DNA of 64,000 nt, taken from the NCBI RefSeq assembly GCF_002575655.3, contig NC_053037.3, positions 319,079,294 to 319,143,293 of the forward strand, written 5' to 3'. Source of the stretch: Aegilops tauschii subsp. strangulata. Its lineage: Eukaryota; Streptophyta; Magnoliopsida; Poales; Poaceae. The notes under the pieces were generated by a model. It was not told the DNA's origin. It worked only from the letters and a program-made list of their open reading frames with translations, and searched no databases. Shown here piece by piece: positions 24,194 through 35,356 of this stretch (position 1 is the first letter of the stretch; each line of letters opens with the position of its first letter). The translations under genes and the position numbers were made by a program.

Positions 24194-25685
24194 TGATACG
24201 TCCATTTTGCATCATGCTTTTATATCGATATTTATTGCATTATGGGCTATTACTTCACATTATGTCACAATACTTATGCCTTTTCTCTCTTATTTTACAA
24301 GGTTTACATGAAGAGGGAGAATGCCGGCAGCTGGAATTTTGGGCTGGAAAAGGAGCAAATATTAGAGACCTATTCTGCACAACTCCAAAAGTCCGGAAAC
24401 TCCACGAAAGTCAGTTTTGGAATATATTAAAAATATTGGCCGAAGAAAGCACCAGAGGGGGCCACCCACTGTCCACGAGGGTGGAGGGCGCGCCCCCTTG
24501 CCTCGTGGGCCACCTGGAAGCCCCCCGATGCCCATCTTCTGGTATAAGGTGTCTTTTGCCCTGAAAAAAAGCATAAGGAAGCTTTTGGGATGAAGTGCCG
24601 CCGTCTCGAGGCGGAACCTTGGCGGAACCAATCTAGGGCTCCGGCAGAGCTGTTCTGCCGGGGAAACATCCCTCCGGGAGGGGGAAATCGTCACCATCGA
24701 TCCTCTCATCGGGAGGGGGTCAATCTCCATCAACATATTCACCAGCACCATCTCCTCTCAAACCCTAGTTCATCTCTTGTATCCGATCTTTGTCTCAAAA
24801 CCTCAGATTGGTACCTGTGGGTTGCTAGTAGTGTTGATTACTCCTTGTAGTTGATGCTAGTTGGTTTATTCGGTGGAAGATTATATGTTTAGATCCTTTA
24901 TGCACATTAATACCCCTCTGATTATGAACATGAATATGATTTGTGAGTAGTTACGTTTGTTCCTAAGGACATGGGAGAAGTCTTGTTATAACTAGTCATG
25001 TGAATTTGGTATTCGTTCGATATTTTGATGAGATGTATGTTGTCTTTCCTCTAGTGGTGTTATGTGAACGTCAAATACATGACACTTCACCATTGTTTGG
25101 GCCTAGGGGAAGGCATTGGGAAGTAATAAGTAGATGATGGGTTGCTAGAGTGATAGAAGCTTAAACCCTAGTTTATGCGTTGCTTCGTAAGGGGCTGATT
25201 TGGATCCATATGTTTCATGCTATGGTTAGGTTTACCTTAATTCTTCTTTCGTAGTTGCGGATGCTTGCACGGGGGGTTAATCATAAGTGGGATGCTTGTC
25301 CAAGGAAGGGCAGTACCCAAGCACCGGTCCACCCACATATCAAATTATCAAAGTAACAAACGCGAATCATATGAGCATGATGAAAGCTAGCTTGACGATA
25401 ATTCCCATGTGTCCTCGGGAGCGCTTTCCTTTATATAAGAGTTTGTCCAGGCTTGTCCTTTGCTACAAAAAGGATTGGGCCACCTTGCTGCACCTTGTTT
25501 ACTTTTGTTACTTGTTACCCGTTACGAATTACCTTATCATAAAACTATCTGTTACCGATAATTTCAGTGCTTGCAGAGAATACCTTACTGAAAACTGCTT
25601 GTTATTTCCTTCTGCTCCTCGTTGGGTTCGACACTCTTACTTATCAAAAGGACTACGATAGATCCCCTATACTTGTGGGTCATCA
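24194..25685 (+). mobile_element. G1 3' LTR
   Basis: 1492 bp, TGATACGTCC to GGGTCATCA, preceded by the polypurine tract. Dyad at 24468-24520, TATA-like GGTATAAGG near 24541, and a leader hairpin at 24641-24661 with an 8-bp stem CCGGCAGA/TCTGCCGG and loop GCTGT. Confidence 0.92.
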
Positions 25686-25828
25686 CTGGCACTGGGCACT
25701 ATGCCAATAGGTTAGTCCCAAAAAATGATATGAAGTTGCTATAAAATGATTGTAAAACATCCAAGAATGATAATATAACAACACGGAACAATAAAAAATT
25801 ATAGATACACTGGAGACATATCACAGCT

Positions 25829-26112
25829 GGAATATCTTCAGCCTCTTTGGCTTCAGGCTCTTGGGCAGTATGGGATGGCTTCAAGAAACACTTCACGTGC
25901 TATTAAGCTTGTGGTTTGCACATCCTCTTCAGGGATACTTGACATGGAGACAGAGGGCCTTGGGCCTTTGCGAAGCCTGCAGAATGCTGGCGACACGTGA
26001 GGGGATGGTTGTGTCTTCTCCACGTCGTCTGGTGTTGCTTGGGGGTCTTAATCACTTGTGTAGCGACTTGGCTGGTGGTGTACGCGGGATCACTTCATGC
26101 AGAGGTGAGTGG
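25829..26112 (-). pseudogene. Element P coding region, N-terminal continuation
   Basis: The minus-strand frame ending HTAQEPEAKEAEDIPA at 25829 joins the ADENQEEEEHVV string across S2. The stretch is proline- and charge-rich, with two in-frame stops near 25898-25903. It stops abruptly at the edge of N1, so the N terminus and 5' LTR of P are not in the recognisable sequence. Confidence 0.55.
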
Positions 26113-27504
26113 TGATAACCCACAAGTATAGGGGATCGCAATAGTTTTCAAGGGTAGAGCATTCAACCCAAATTTATTGATTCGACACAAGGGGAGCCAA
26201 AGAATATTCTCGAGTATTAGCAGCTGAGTTGTCTATTCAACCACACCTGAAAGACTTAATATCTGCAACAAAGTATTTAGTAGAAAAGTAGTATGGAAGT
26301 AATGGTAACGATAACAGAAGTAACAGTAGCAATTTTATAGTGATTGTAACAGTGGCAACGTCAAAGTAACTTGGCAAAGATCAATATATGAAAAGCTCGT
26401 AGGCACTGGATCAATGATGGATAATTATGTCGGATGGCATTCATCATGCAACAGTCATAACCTAGGGTGACACAGAACTAGCTCCAATTCATATGTAGGC
26501 ATGTATTCCATATATAGTCATACGTGCTTATGGAAAAGAACTTGCATGGCATCTTTTATCCTCCGTCCCGTGGCAGCGGGGTCCTAAAGGAAACTAAGGG
26601 ATATTAAGGCCTCCTTTTAATAGAGAACCGGAACAAAGCATTAGCACTTAGTGAATACATGAACTCCTCAAACTATGGTAATCACCGGAAAGAATCCCAA
26701 TTATTGTCACCTTGGGGTATGCGGATCATAACTCGTAATAGGTGTCTACAACTTGCAAGATCGGATCAAGAACACAAATTTATTCATGAAAACATAATAG
26801 GTTCACGTCTGAAATCATGGCACTCGGACCCTACTGACAAGCATTAAGCATAGCAAAGTCATAGCAACATCAATCTCAGAATATAGTGGATACTAGGGAT
26901 CAAACCCTAACAAAACTATCTCGATTACATGATAAATCTCATCCAGCCCATCACCATCTAGCAAGCTTGCGATGGAATTACTCACTCCCGGCGGTGAGCA
27001 TCATGAAATTGGTGATGGAGGAAGGTTGGTGATGATGATGGCGACGAATCCCCCTCTCCTGAGCCCCAAATGGACTCCAGATTAGCCCTCCTGATGAAGA
27101 ACAGGAGGAGGCAGCAGCTCAGTATCGTAAAACGCGATGAATCCTTCTCTTTGATTTTTTCTCCCTGAATAGGGTTATATAGAGTTGGAGTTAAGGTCGG
27201 AGGAGATCCAGGGGGCCCACAAGCCCTCTAGGCATGCCCCAGTGGGGGCGCCCCCCCAGGCTTGTGGCCTCTGGGTGGACCCCCTCTGGATAATTCTTAC
27301 GCCAATATTTTTTATATATTCCAAAAATATCCTCCGTAAATTTTCAGGTCAATCCGAGAACTTTTATTTTTGCACAAAAATAACACCATGGCAATTCTGC
27401 TGAAAACAGCGTCAGTCCGGGTTAGTTCCATTCAAATCATGCAAATTAGAGTCCAAAACAAGGGCAAAAGAGTTTGGAAAAGTAGATACGATGGAGACGT
27501 ATCA
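26113..27504 (-). mobile_element. N1 3' LTR
   Basis: 1392 bp. On the minus strand it begins TGATACGTCTCCATCGTATC and ends GGGTTATCA. It aligns with both N2 LTRs over its length. GC-rich dyad near 27215-27290. The left flank at 26108-26112 is AGTGG, with no partner visible. Confidence 0.88.
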
Positions 27505-29594
27505 ACTCCCCCAAGCTTAACCCATTGCTTGTCCTCAAGCAATTCAATTGACAAACTGAAAGTGACAAAGAAAAACTTTTACAAACTCTGTTTGATCTTG
27601 TTGTTGCAAATATGTATAGCCAGCATTCAGGGTTTCATCAAAGATTATGAACTAACCATATTCACAGTAACATTTAGGTCTCACATTTACTCGTATCAAT
27701 GGCATAATCAACTAGCGAGCAATAATAATATATCTTGGATGACAACACTTTTTCAAAACAATCATGATACAATATGATATAATGGTATCTCGCTAGCCCT
27801 TTCTAAGATCGCAAAACATAAATGTAGAGCACCCCTGAAGATCAAGGACTGACTAGACATTATAATTCATGTCAAAAGAGATCCAGTCACACTCATACTC
27901 AATATCAATTAATAACAAAGCATACAAATGACAATGGTGTTCTCTAAGTGGTGCTTTTTATGAGAGGATGATGACTCAACAATAAAAGTAAATAGATAGG
28001 CCCTTCATAGAGGGAAGCAGGGATTTGCAGAGGTGCCAGAGCTTGGAGCTTTTAAAACATAGATGAATATAATTTTGAGCGGTATGCTTTCATTGTCAAC
28101 ATGACAACCAAGAGATCTCACTATCTTCCATGCTAGATACATTATAGGCGGTTCCCAAACAGAATGGTAATTTGTTTACTCCCCCTCCACCAACAATCAC
28201 ACTCCACGGCTAGCCGAATCACGGGTACCGTCCATACCAACAACAATCCTGGGGGAGTTTTGTTTGATATTTATATTTTGATTTGATTTAGAGCATGGAA
28301 CTAGGCATCCCGAATACCAGCCACTTTCTCATGAATGACAAGTGAATAAACACTCATCGTGAGAATAACCCACCTATCATGGAAGATACTGACAGCCCCT
28401 AGTCGCTACACGAGCGATTCGGGCATACAAAACGGATTATTATTTGAAGGTTTAGAGTTTGGCACATGCAAATTTACTTGGAACGGCAGGTAAATACCGC
28501 ATATAGGTAGGTATGGTGGACTCATATGGAACAACTTTGGGTTTAAGGAAGTGGATGCACAAGCAGTATTCCCGCTTAGTACAAGTGAAGGCTAGCAAAA
28601 GATTGAGGAGCGACCAACTAGAGAGCGTCAACGGTCATAAACATGCATTGATATTAACCAACATTGAGTGCAAGCATGAGTAGGATATAAATCACCATGA
28701 ACATAAATATCGTGGAGGCTATGTTGATTTTGTTTCAACTACATGCGTGAACATGTGCCAAGTCAGGCCACTTGAATCATTCAAAGGAGGATACCATCCT
28801 ATCATACTACATCATAACCATTTTAAAATGCATGTTGACACTCAAGACAAACCATTATACACTCCTAGCTAATTAAGCATGGCATGGGTCACTATTATCT
28901 CTAATTGTCATTGCAAACATGTTTCATTCATAATGGGCTGAATCAAGAAGGATGAGCTAATCATATTTACAAAAACAAAATAGATTGAGTTCGTACCAGC
29001 TTTTCTCCATATCAATCATTTCATCAAATATCGTCATTATTGCCTTTCACGTGCACGACCAAACTGTGTGAATAATAATAAGAGTGCACATGCTTTGGAC
29101 TAAGCTGGAATCTGCAAACTTTTATTCAAAGGAGAAGACAAGGTAATATGGGCTCTCTGTTAGATCAACAATAATGCATATGAGAGCCACTCAACATTTT
29201 CATCGTGGTCTTCTCCTTACGACCCAAAGAAAAGGAAAAGAATTTCAGAGAAACACATTGAAATATTTTTGGAGTTTTTATTTTTCTGAAGAAAGTAAAA
29301 CAAGGGTGAGAAAAACTATTTACACGGGAAAACTCCCAACAAGCAAAAAGAAGAACGAGAAATCTTTTTGGGTTTTCTTTTAATAATACTACTAAATAAA
29401 CTGAAAAGAAAAACTTAAAAAGAAGTGAAAACTATTTTTTTGGATTTTCTCAAAGTTTTTCAAACTTACAAGAAGAAAGCAAGAAAAATAAACTAACATG
29501 GATGATACAATGGAAAAGGATGAACACCGACAACTGGAATGAGTGTGTGAACACGAATGTAATGTCGATGAGAAATACGTACTCCCCCAAGCTT
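27505..29594 (-). other. N1 3' noncoding domain bracketed by two polypurine tracts
   Basis: The plus-strand string ACTCCCCCAAGCTT is at 27505-27518 (true tract) and again at 29581-29594, just after ORF-1. The shared blocks are at 28505-28597 and 27995-28018, in the same order as in G1. No credible coding frame is present in this 2.1 kb. Confidence 0.75.
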
Positions 29595-29615
29595 AGGCTT
29601 TTGGGCTAAGTTGGT

Positions 29616-30545
29616 CTAGGGCCACGGCTGGCCTAGCGGATATCCAACATTGTAGTTGGGGTTGTACTGAGCTGCGACAGCTACTGCTTGAAGGGCTGTC
29701 TCATGGAGACGAGCGACCTTCCCCTCTCTCTCGTACTCGTCCGCCTCCTCTCTGGTTATGAAGTATCTTCGTTTTACCTAAAAGTCAAAGAAGGTAGGAG
29801 TAGGAAGTGTAATACGGAAGACACACTCCCTGTCAAAGATTAGCCGGTACTGGAGGGACTGTTCGTTTCTCTCAAGGAACTGGTAATGCACCCTAGGATT
29901 ATAATCAAGGTAAGCTGGTGGCAAAGGAAAATAACTTTCTTTTATTGGGACTGCAAAATACCGAGCTAAACGAGTGGCATATATTCCACCAAAGAAGTCT
30001 CCATCTTTAGCATTATTATGCAGTCGACGTGCAATGATAGCCCCCAAGTTAAACCTTTTATCATTCATTACTGCGCTCTTAAGAACAATGAGATCAGAGG
30101 CGCAAAGGTGGCTATGATCATGTTTACCATTAATGCATCTACCTATGAAGAGAGCAAAGTAATTTAAAGCAGGAAAGTGAATGCTCCCTATGGTAGCTTG
30201 TGTTATGGTTCTGGTTTCTCCTACAGTAATGCTAGCAAGGAACTCAGAACAATTAGATTTACGAGGTTCAGTACAACTGCCCCATTGTGGAATTTTATAT
30301 GCATCACTAAAATCTTCCAGGTCCATGGTAAATGATTTATCATAAAGATCAAACAAAACAGAATGTGTATTGCGCTGAACAGAATACTTAAATCTCCTCA
30401 CAAAGGAATGAGTAAGGTTGTAGTACTGAGGACACTTATCTGACACGAAGTTCGTCAGCTCAGCGTTATGAACATACGCATATAATTCATCCTTGCAACC
30501 GGCATGGGTCATGAAATTATCCGATGGCCTTTCGCAAGGTTGCAC
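29616..30545 (-). pseudogene. N1 ORF-1 (ATHILA ORF-1-like protein), broken
   Basis: Same protein family as the intact copy in N2 (42329-43426). Shared strings include PCERPSDNFM versus PCEWPCDDFL, VGETR, SIHFPAL.YFA and GGI.A.RLA.Y, with the closing YNPNYNVGYPLGQPW. A TAG at 29778-29780 splits off the last about 50 residues, which remain in frame to a TAG at 29616-29618. The N-terminal about 45 residues (30546-30660) are scrambled. The gene stands downstream of protease and upstream of the 3' LTR, the env-like position of Athila elements. No signal peptide or transmembrane segment is seen. Confidence 0.7.
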
Positions 30546-30749
30546 TAGAGCCTCCCTTGGTGGTTCGCTGGCTCACGTATCGCGAGCCTTGGAGATTTCT
30601 TCTATGAGGTACCACCTTGGAACACTTTCCTCAACATTTACTTCCCCTGAAACATTTCTGAAATTTCTACTGACTCAAAATAAAAGTGAATCAAACTCAA
30701 CAAAACTAATAGCAACTACTCCCACAAGTGTCTAGAGGCTATATCATGC

Positions 30750-31290
30750 AACAAAACTACTTTGAACCATATAAATTTGACATGCAAGATCAAGAACATG
30801 GTCACCACAGCAGCAAAAATTTGCAATATATAAAGCAGTAGAGTAAAAACTAATTGGGCCATTGGAGGAGTCACATATCGAAGAACAATCCCCTAAAACA
30901 GTTTTGCAAATGGAGCTTTGAGCAAGGAGATCGAAAATGGTAGCAAAATGAGCTAGAACACGGGTTTGAGCAATGGTGGGATTTTTTCTGGAGGAAGACG
31001 AAGTGGATGGGTGCTGGCATAAGTGAGGGGGGCCCACGTGGGACCCACAAGCCCTATATGCGCGCCCAAGGGGGTGGGCGTGCCCTGTGGGCTTGTGGCC
31101 CACTGGTGCACCTCCCTGAGGTGTTTTCAGTGCCAAAAATTCTTAAATATTGCACAAAAATTCATGCTAAATTTTCAGGGCATTCGGAGAACTTTTATTT
31201 TCTGGTCATTTCTTATTGCACAGATAATTCAGAAAACAGAGAAATAATAGTATTTTGCTTTATTTATTCTAAATAACAGAGAGTAAAAAA
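30750..31290 (-). promoter_or_regulatory. N1 internal LTR-like segment ahead of ORF-1 (candidate promoter and leader)
   Basis: Contains a GC-rich dyad-like block (31028-31120) and the string GAGAACTTTTATTTT, both in the order found in the N1 LTR upstream half. It parallels 43430-44080 in N2. The intron donor seen in N2 (GTATGT) is ATATGT here, so this copy would not splice in the same way. Confidence 0.4.
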
Positions 31291-31551
31291 GGGGGTACAA
31301 AGAGTTGTGCTTCCTAACTTCATCCATCTCATGCCCATCAAAAGGAATCCATTAATAAGGTTGATCAAGTCTTATTAACAAACTTCTTCCGAACGAGATG
31401 AAACCGGAGAATTTTCAAATAACACTAGGTTACCTCAACGGGGATATGCATGTCCCCAACAATAAGAATATCATATTTCTTTTTGACAGTAGGAAGTGGG
31501 AATTTAAAATCTCCAATAGCAATTGTTGGAATTTCTCCAATAGAGTTGATA

Positions 31552-31778
31552 CTACACTTGAGGTTCTTTCTTCAGAAAGTGCACCGTATGCTCATTACCA
31601 TTAACATGAAAAGCGACATTTCCCTTGTTGCAATCAATAACAGCCCCTGGAGTATTCAAGAAGGGTCTACCAAGGATGATCGACATACTGTCGTCCTCAG
31701 GTATATCAAGAATAACAAAGTCCGTTAAAATAGTAACATTTGCAACTACGATAGGCACATCCTCACAAATACTGATGG
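31552..31778 (-). pseudogene. N1 protease, C-terminal half
   Basis: Contains VTILTDFVILDIPEDD and SIILGRPFLNT, the C-terminal strands and flap region of a retropepsin-like protease. It is separated from its N-terminal half (54627-54796) by insertion of G2. After 31552 the frame decays and meets the ORF-1 leader segment, not an RT. Confidence 0.75.
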
Positions 31779-31783
31779 GTATG

Positions 31784-33285
31784 TGATGACCCACAAGTAT
31801 AGGGGATCAATTGTAGCTCTTTTTGATAAGTAAGAGTGTCAAACCCAACAAGGAGCAGAAGGAAATGACAAGTGGTTTTCAGCAAGGTAATGTCTGCAAG
31901 TGCTGAAATTGTAAGTAGCAGAGTAGTTTGATAGCAAGATAATTTGTAACAACCAAGTAACGATAGTAGTAACAAAAGTGAAGCAAGGTAGCACAATCCT
32001 TTTGAGGCAAAGGACAGGCCAAAACGGTCTCTTATAATAAGCAAAGTGTTCTTGAGGGTACACGGGAATTTCATCTAGTCACTTTCACCATGTTGGTTCG
32101 ATTTGTGTTCGCTACTTTGATAATTTGATATGTGGGTGGACAGGTGCTTAGGTGTTGTTCTTACTTGAACAAACCTCCTACTTATGATTAACCCTCCCGC
32201 AAGCATCAGCAACTATGAGAAAATTATTAAGAATAAATTCTAACCATAGCATTAAACTTTTGGATCCAATCGGTCCCTTACGGAATAGCGCATAAACTGG
32301 GGTTTAAGCTTCTGTCACTCTCGCAACCCATCATCTAATTGCTACTCCACAATGCATTCCCTTAGGCCCAAATATGGTGAAGTGTCATGTAGTTGACGTT
32401 CACATGACACCACTAAGGGAATCACAGCATACATACTATCAAAATATCGAACACATATCAAGTTCACATGATTACTTGCAACATGATTTCTCCCGTAACC
32501 TCAAGAACCAAAGTAACTACTCACAAATGATAATCATGCTCAAGATCAGAGGGGTATTAAATAGCACATTGGATCTGAACAATCTTCCTCCAAATAAACC
32601 ATATAGTAATCAACTACAAGATGTAATCAACACTACTAGTCACCCACACGCACCAACCTATAGTTCCGGTAACAAGATTGAACACAAGAGATGAACTAGG
32701 GTTTGAGATGAGATGGTGCTGTTGAAGATGTTGATGGAGATTGCCCTCCCCAAGATGGGAGAGTTGTTGGTGATGATGATGACGATGATTTCCCCCTCTG
32801 GGAGGGAAGTTCCCCCGGCGGAATCGCTCCGCCGGAGGGCAAAAGAACTCCAGCCCAAGTTCCGCCTCGAGACGGCGGTGCTCAGTCACGAAAGTCCTCT
32901 CCTTATTTTTTCTAGGTCAAAATGACCTATATACCAGAAGATGGGCACCGGAGGTGGGCCTAGGTGAGCACAACCCACCAAGGCGCGCGCGCCCTGGTGG
33001 GTTGTGCCCACATGGTGGGCCCCCTCTGGTAGTTATTTGCTCCAATATTCATCATATATTTGATAAAAATTCTCCGTGAAGTTTCAGCTTGTTTGGAGTT
33101 GTGCAGAATAGGTAGGCCGACGTAGCCTTTTCAGGTCCAGATTTCCGGCTGCCGGAATTCTCCCTCTTTGTGTGTACCTTGCATATTATGAGATAAAAGA
33201 CATTAGAATTACTCCAAAAAGCATTATTATGGATAAAAACATCATAAATAACAGTAGGAACACATGATGCAAAATGGACGTGTCA
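31784..33285 (-). mobile_element. G2 3' LTR
   Basis: 1502 bp, reading TGACACGTCC to GGGTCATCA on the minus strand. A strong dyad pairs 32968-32980 (GCACAACCCACCA) with 32995-33007, a perfect 13-bp stem. A TATA-like GGTATATAGG follows near 32927-32936. Leader hairpin at 32815-32835 with an 8-bp stem. Confidence 0.92.
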
Positions 33286-34626
33286 ACTCCCCCAAGCTTA
33301 TACCTCACTTGTCCTCAAGCGAAAATCGAAATCGAAAAACATGTCCACATGCTTAGAGAGAGAGAGGTGTCGAAAAAACAAAATACGGACATAGAAGCAT
33401 CATGTTCATTATTATAACAACAACAAACTTAAACATAAGACTCTTATCATAGAACTTTTATCTTAGACTTCTCATGAATAAGTAACAGTTCATCACACAA
33501 TCAAAGTATAAAGCAAAAACTCTATTAAAAACCAACAAACTATGTTCTCAGTCAACTTTGCAACTACAATTCATCATCTTTTCAGGAAGGGTCACATATC
33601 GGAGCCTCTTAGCAAGTCCACATACTCAACCATCATATAGTTTTCTATGATTGCTAACACTCACCGCATACACATGAGCAAAACGTTTCAACCGGATAGA
33701 TATGCCCTTCGCAGAGGGAAGCAGAGGTTGCCATGCGCTTATTTGTTTGTATGCTCAACCCCTCAGTGCAAAAGAACGTCACGTTGCATTGCCCCTTGTG
33801 ATAGCGACCTTTATTATGCAGTCTGTCGCTTTTATTCTTCACCATCACAACTTCGTCAACGCTCAATTTTCTCTTACACTAAATGATCTCACACATTTAG
33901 AAGCAATTTTATTGCCTTTTTGCACCAATAACAACTTACTTGAGGGATCTTGCTCAATCCCTAGGTAGGTGTGGTGGCCACTTGAAAATAAGATTTGGGT
34001 TTAAGGGTTTTTGGATGCACAAGTAGTATCTCTACTTAGTGCAGAATTTTTGGCTAGCAAAGATAGGGGGCAAGCACCACATGTTAAAGGATCTATGACA
34101 ATATGACTTCTATGTGAATATGAACAAACATAAATCATTAAGTTGTCTTCCTTGTCCAACGTCAACAATTTTGGCATATAATATTTTGATGGGGGCTCAC
34201 AATCACAAAAGATTTCTAGGATATGTATTTATATGTGAATCTTCTCTTCCCTTATTAATTATTTCATGAGTTGCATCATTGACTAATGCTATGTTTGTCA
34301 ATCTCTAATAACATTTTCTACTTATACTTTTCCTTATGTGGTGCCATCACCTACCATAAGATTAGTATATGATCTTCTTGATTTATTTCCTTTCTTTTTA
34401 TTTATATCTTTTCCTTTTATTGCAACAAGAAAGTAAAGAAAGCAAAAACTCAAACTAAACTTTATTATATATCTTGCACACGATTACAAGGATAGATCAC
34501 TAAGCAAACTCTCGAAAAGAAAGGATCGAACTAAACTTTTATTCATCTAAGCAAAAGATCGAACTAAGATAAGTAAAGGCAAACGATAGTGGGATGATAC
34601 GATACCGAGGCACCTCCCCCAAACTT
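33286..34626 (-). other. G2 3' noncoding domain bracketed by two polypurine tracts
   Basis: True tract 33286-33299. The second copy, with one change (AAGTTTGGGGGAG), is at 34614-34626 just after ORF3. Shared blocks are at 33963-34058 and 33699-33722. Otherwise AT-rich and noncoding. Confidence 0.78.
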
Positions 34627-34723
34627 GGCTCAAGCCAAGGGGAGTGCCCATACCCGATACTCAATTTTCCTTTGGTGATGAAGAAGAAGGTGGTGGTGGT
34701 GAAGCGATCCTGTCCTTAAGGAT

Positions 34724-35059
34724 CTAGAGATTCTCCAATCGACAGATGACGCTCCGGAGGTGGATGATGTGCTCTTGATGCAGAATATTTTCACGGGTGA
34801 GATACTTATTTTGCACACGAACCATTTCAATGATGCGAAAGGCTTCAATCTCAGTAGGGGTAAGAAGAGCATAGTAAGGTTTAAAGATATCTTCTTCTTC
34901 CTCCTCAGCTGGCAGTGCTTGCTCGAACACTAGGGGTTGATCTACGGTAGCCTCCTTGCTCTCGTCTCCCTTGATAGCTTCTACGGGCTCTTCTCTCTTC
35001 AGCTCAATCTTCATCAACCAAGAATCCTCTTCTATGTTGTTGGAGGAGGAAGAAGACAT
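34724..35059 (-). CDS. G2 ORF3: small acidic coiled-coil protein, open frame
   Basis: 111 residues from MSSSSSNNIEEDSW (ATG 35057-35059) to the stop at 34724-34726. A low-complexity serine start and an acidic middle (AEEEEEDIFKPYY) lead into a predicted amphipathic helix or coiled coil from about residue 75 (ALLTPTEIEAF, VQNKYLTRENIL, LRSVICRLENL). I recognise no enzymatic motif. A longer upstream in-frame Met exists at 35134, but the one used lies about 90 nt below TATATA (35148-35153) and parallels the G1 start. The frame is intact while the neighbouring pol is broken. Function unknown; position matches the env-like slot of Athila elements. Confidence 0.55.
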   Translation of the reverse strand: MSSSSSNNIEEDSWLMKIELKREEPVEAIKGDESKEATVDQPLVFEQALPAEEEEEDIFKPYYALLTPTEIEAFRIIEMVRVQNKYLTRENILHQEHIIHLRSVICRLENL

Positions 35060-35139
35060 GATGCCTGGCTTAACAGATCTGACAAAAACAACAAGAAAAG
35101 AGAACAAAAGGTTTCTCCGCGATACGGTGGTCAATAGGT

Positions 35140-35275
35140 TCGGGGGGTATATAAAGATTTTTTATCTTCGGAGACAAGCAAACGGAAGAAAAACGGAGTC
35201 CGCAAGGTGTCCCAGGTGGGCACAACCCACCTGGACGCGCCTGACATGTCTTGTGCCCACCAGGGTACGCTTCCT
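35140..35275 (-). promoter_or_regulatory. G2 internal LTR-like segment ahead of ORF3 (candidate promoter)
   Basis: A perfect 9-bp hairpin CCAGGTGGG/CCCACCTGG (35212-35234) next to GACGCGCC lies upstream (minus strand) of TATATA at 35148-35153. The dyad-then-TATA order copies that of the G2 LTR. Confidence 0.45.
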
Positions 35276-35356
35276 GGAAGTTTCTTATTTTCCTAATTTT
35301 CTAAATATTCCAAAACTGACAAAAAATATTTTTCCGGATTTTTGGAGTCTGTTTAC

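Larger units (their letters stand above)
14008..25685 (+). mobile_element. Element G1: full-length Athila-type Gypsy retrotransposon
   Basis: Two LTRs (14008-15509 and 24194-25685) enclose gag, protease, RT, RNase H, integrase and a small third ORF, the Gypsy order. Target duplication is CTAGC (14003-14007) and CTGGC (25686-25690), one mismatch. The site lies in S2, where S1 and S3 have the uninterrupted CTGGCACTGGG-type sequence. G1 was later hit by solo LTR C1. Stops and frameshifts in gag, RT and ORF3 mean it cannot act alone. The family resembles wheat WHAM/Fatima-group elements, not verified. Confidence 0.92.
12550..25823 (-). mobile_element. Solo LTR S2 (same family as S1), split by element G1
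   Basis: S2 consists of 12550-14007 plus 25691-25823, about 1.59 kb once G1 and one of its target copies are removed. It is inserted in the coding region of P: the protein frame reads EDIPA on one side (25829 onward) and ADENQ on the other (12549 downward). The flanks CGGCT (12545-12549) and CAGCT (25824-25828) are a target duplication with one difference. No interior of its own is present. Confidence 0.8.

Noticed and set aside
25861..26115. 84-codon plus-strand open frame
   Set aside because: Shadow of the N-terminal part of element P, which reads convincingly on the minus strand and joins across S2.
29616..30545. Idea that ORF-1 (also 42329-43426) is a retroviral-type envelope
   Set aside because: Position fits, but no signal peptide, transmembrane segment or cysteine pattern is visible. 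The likeness is to the ATHILA ORF-1 family.
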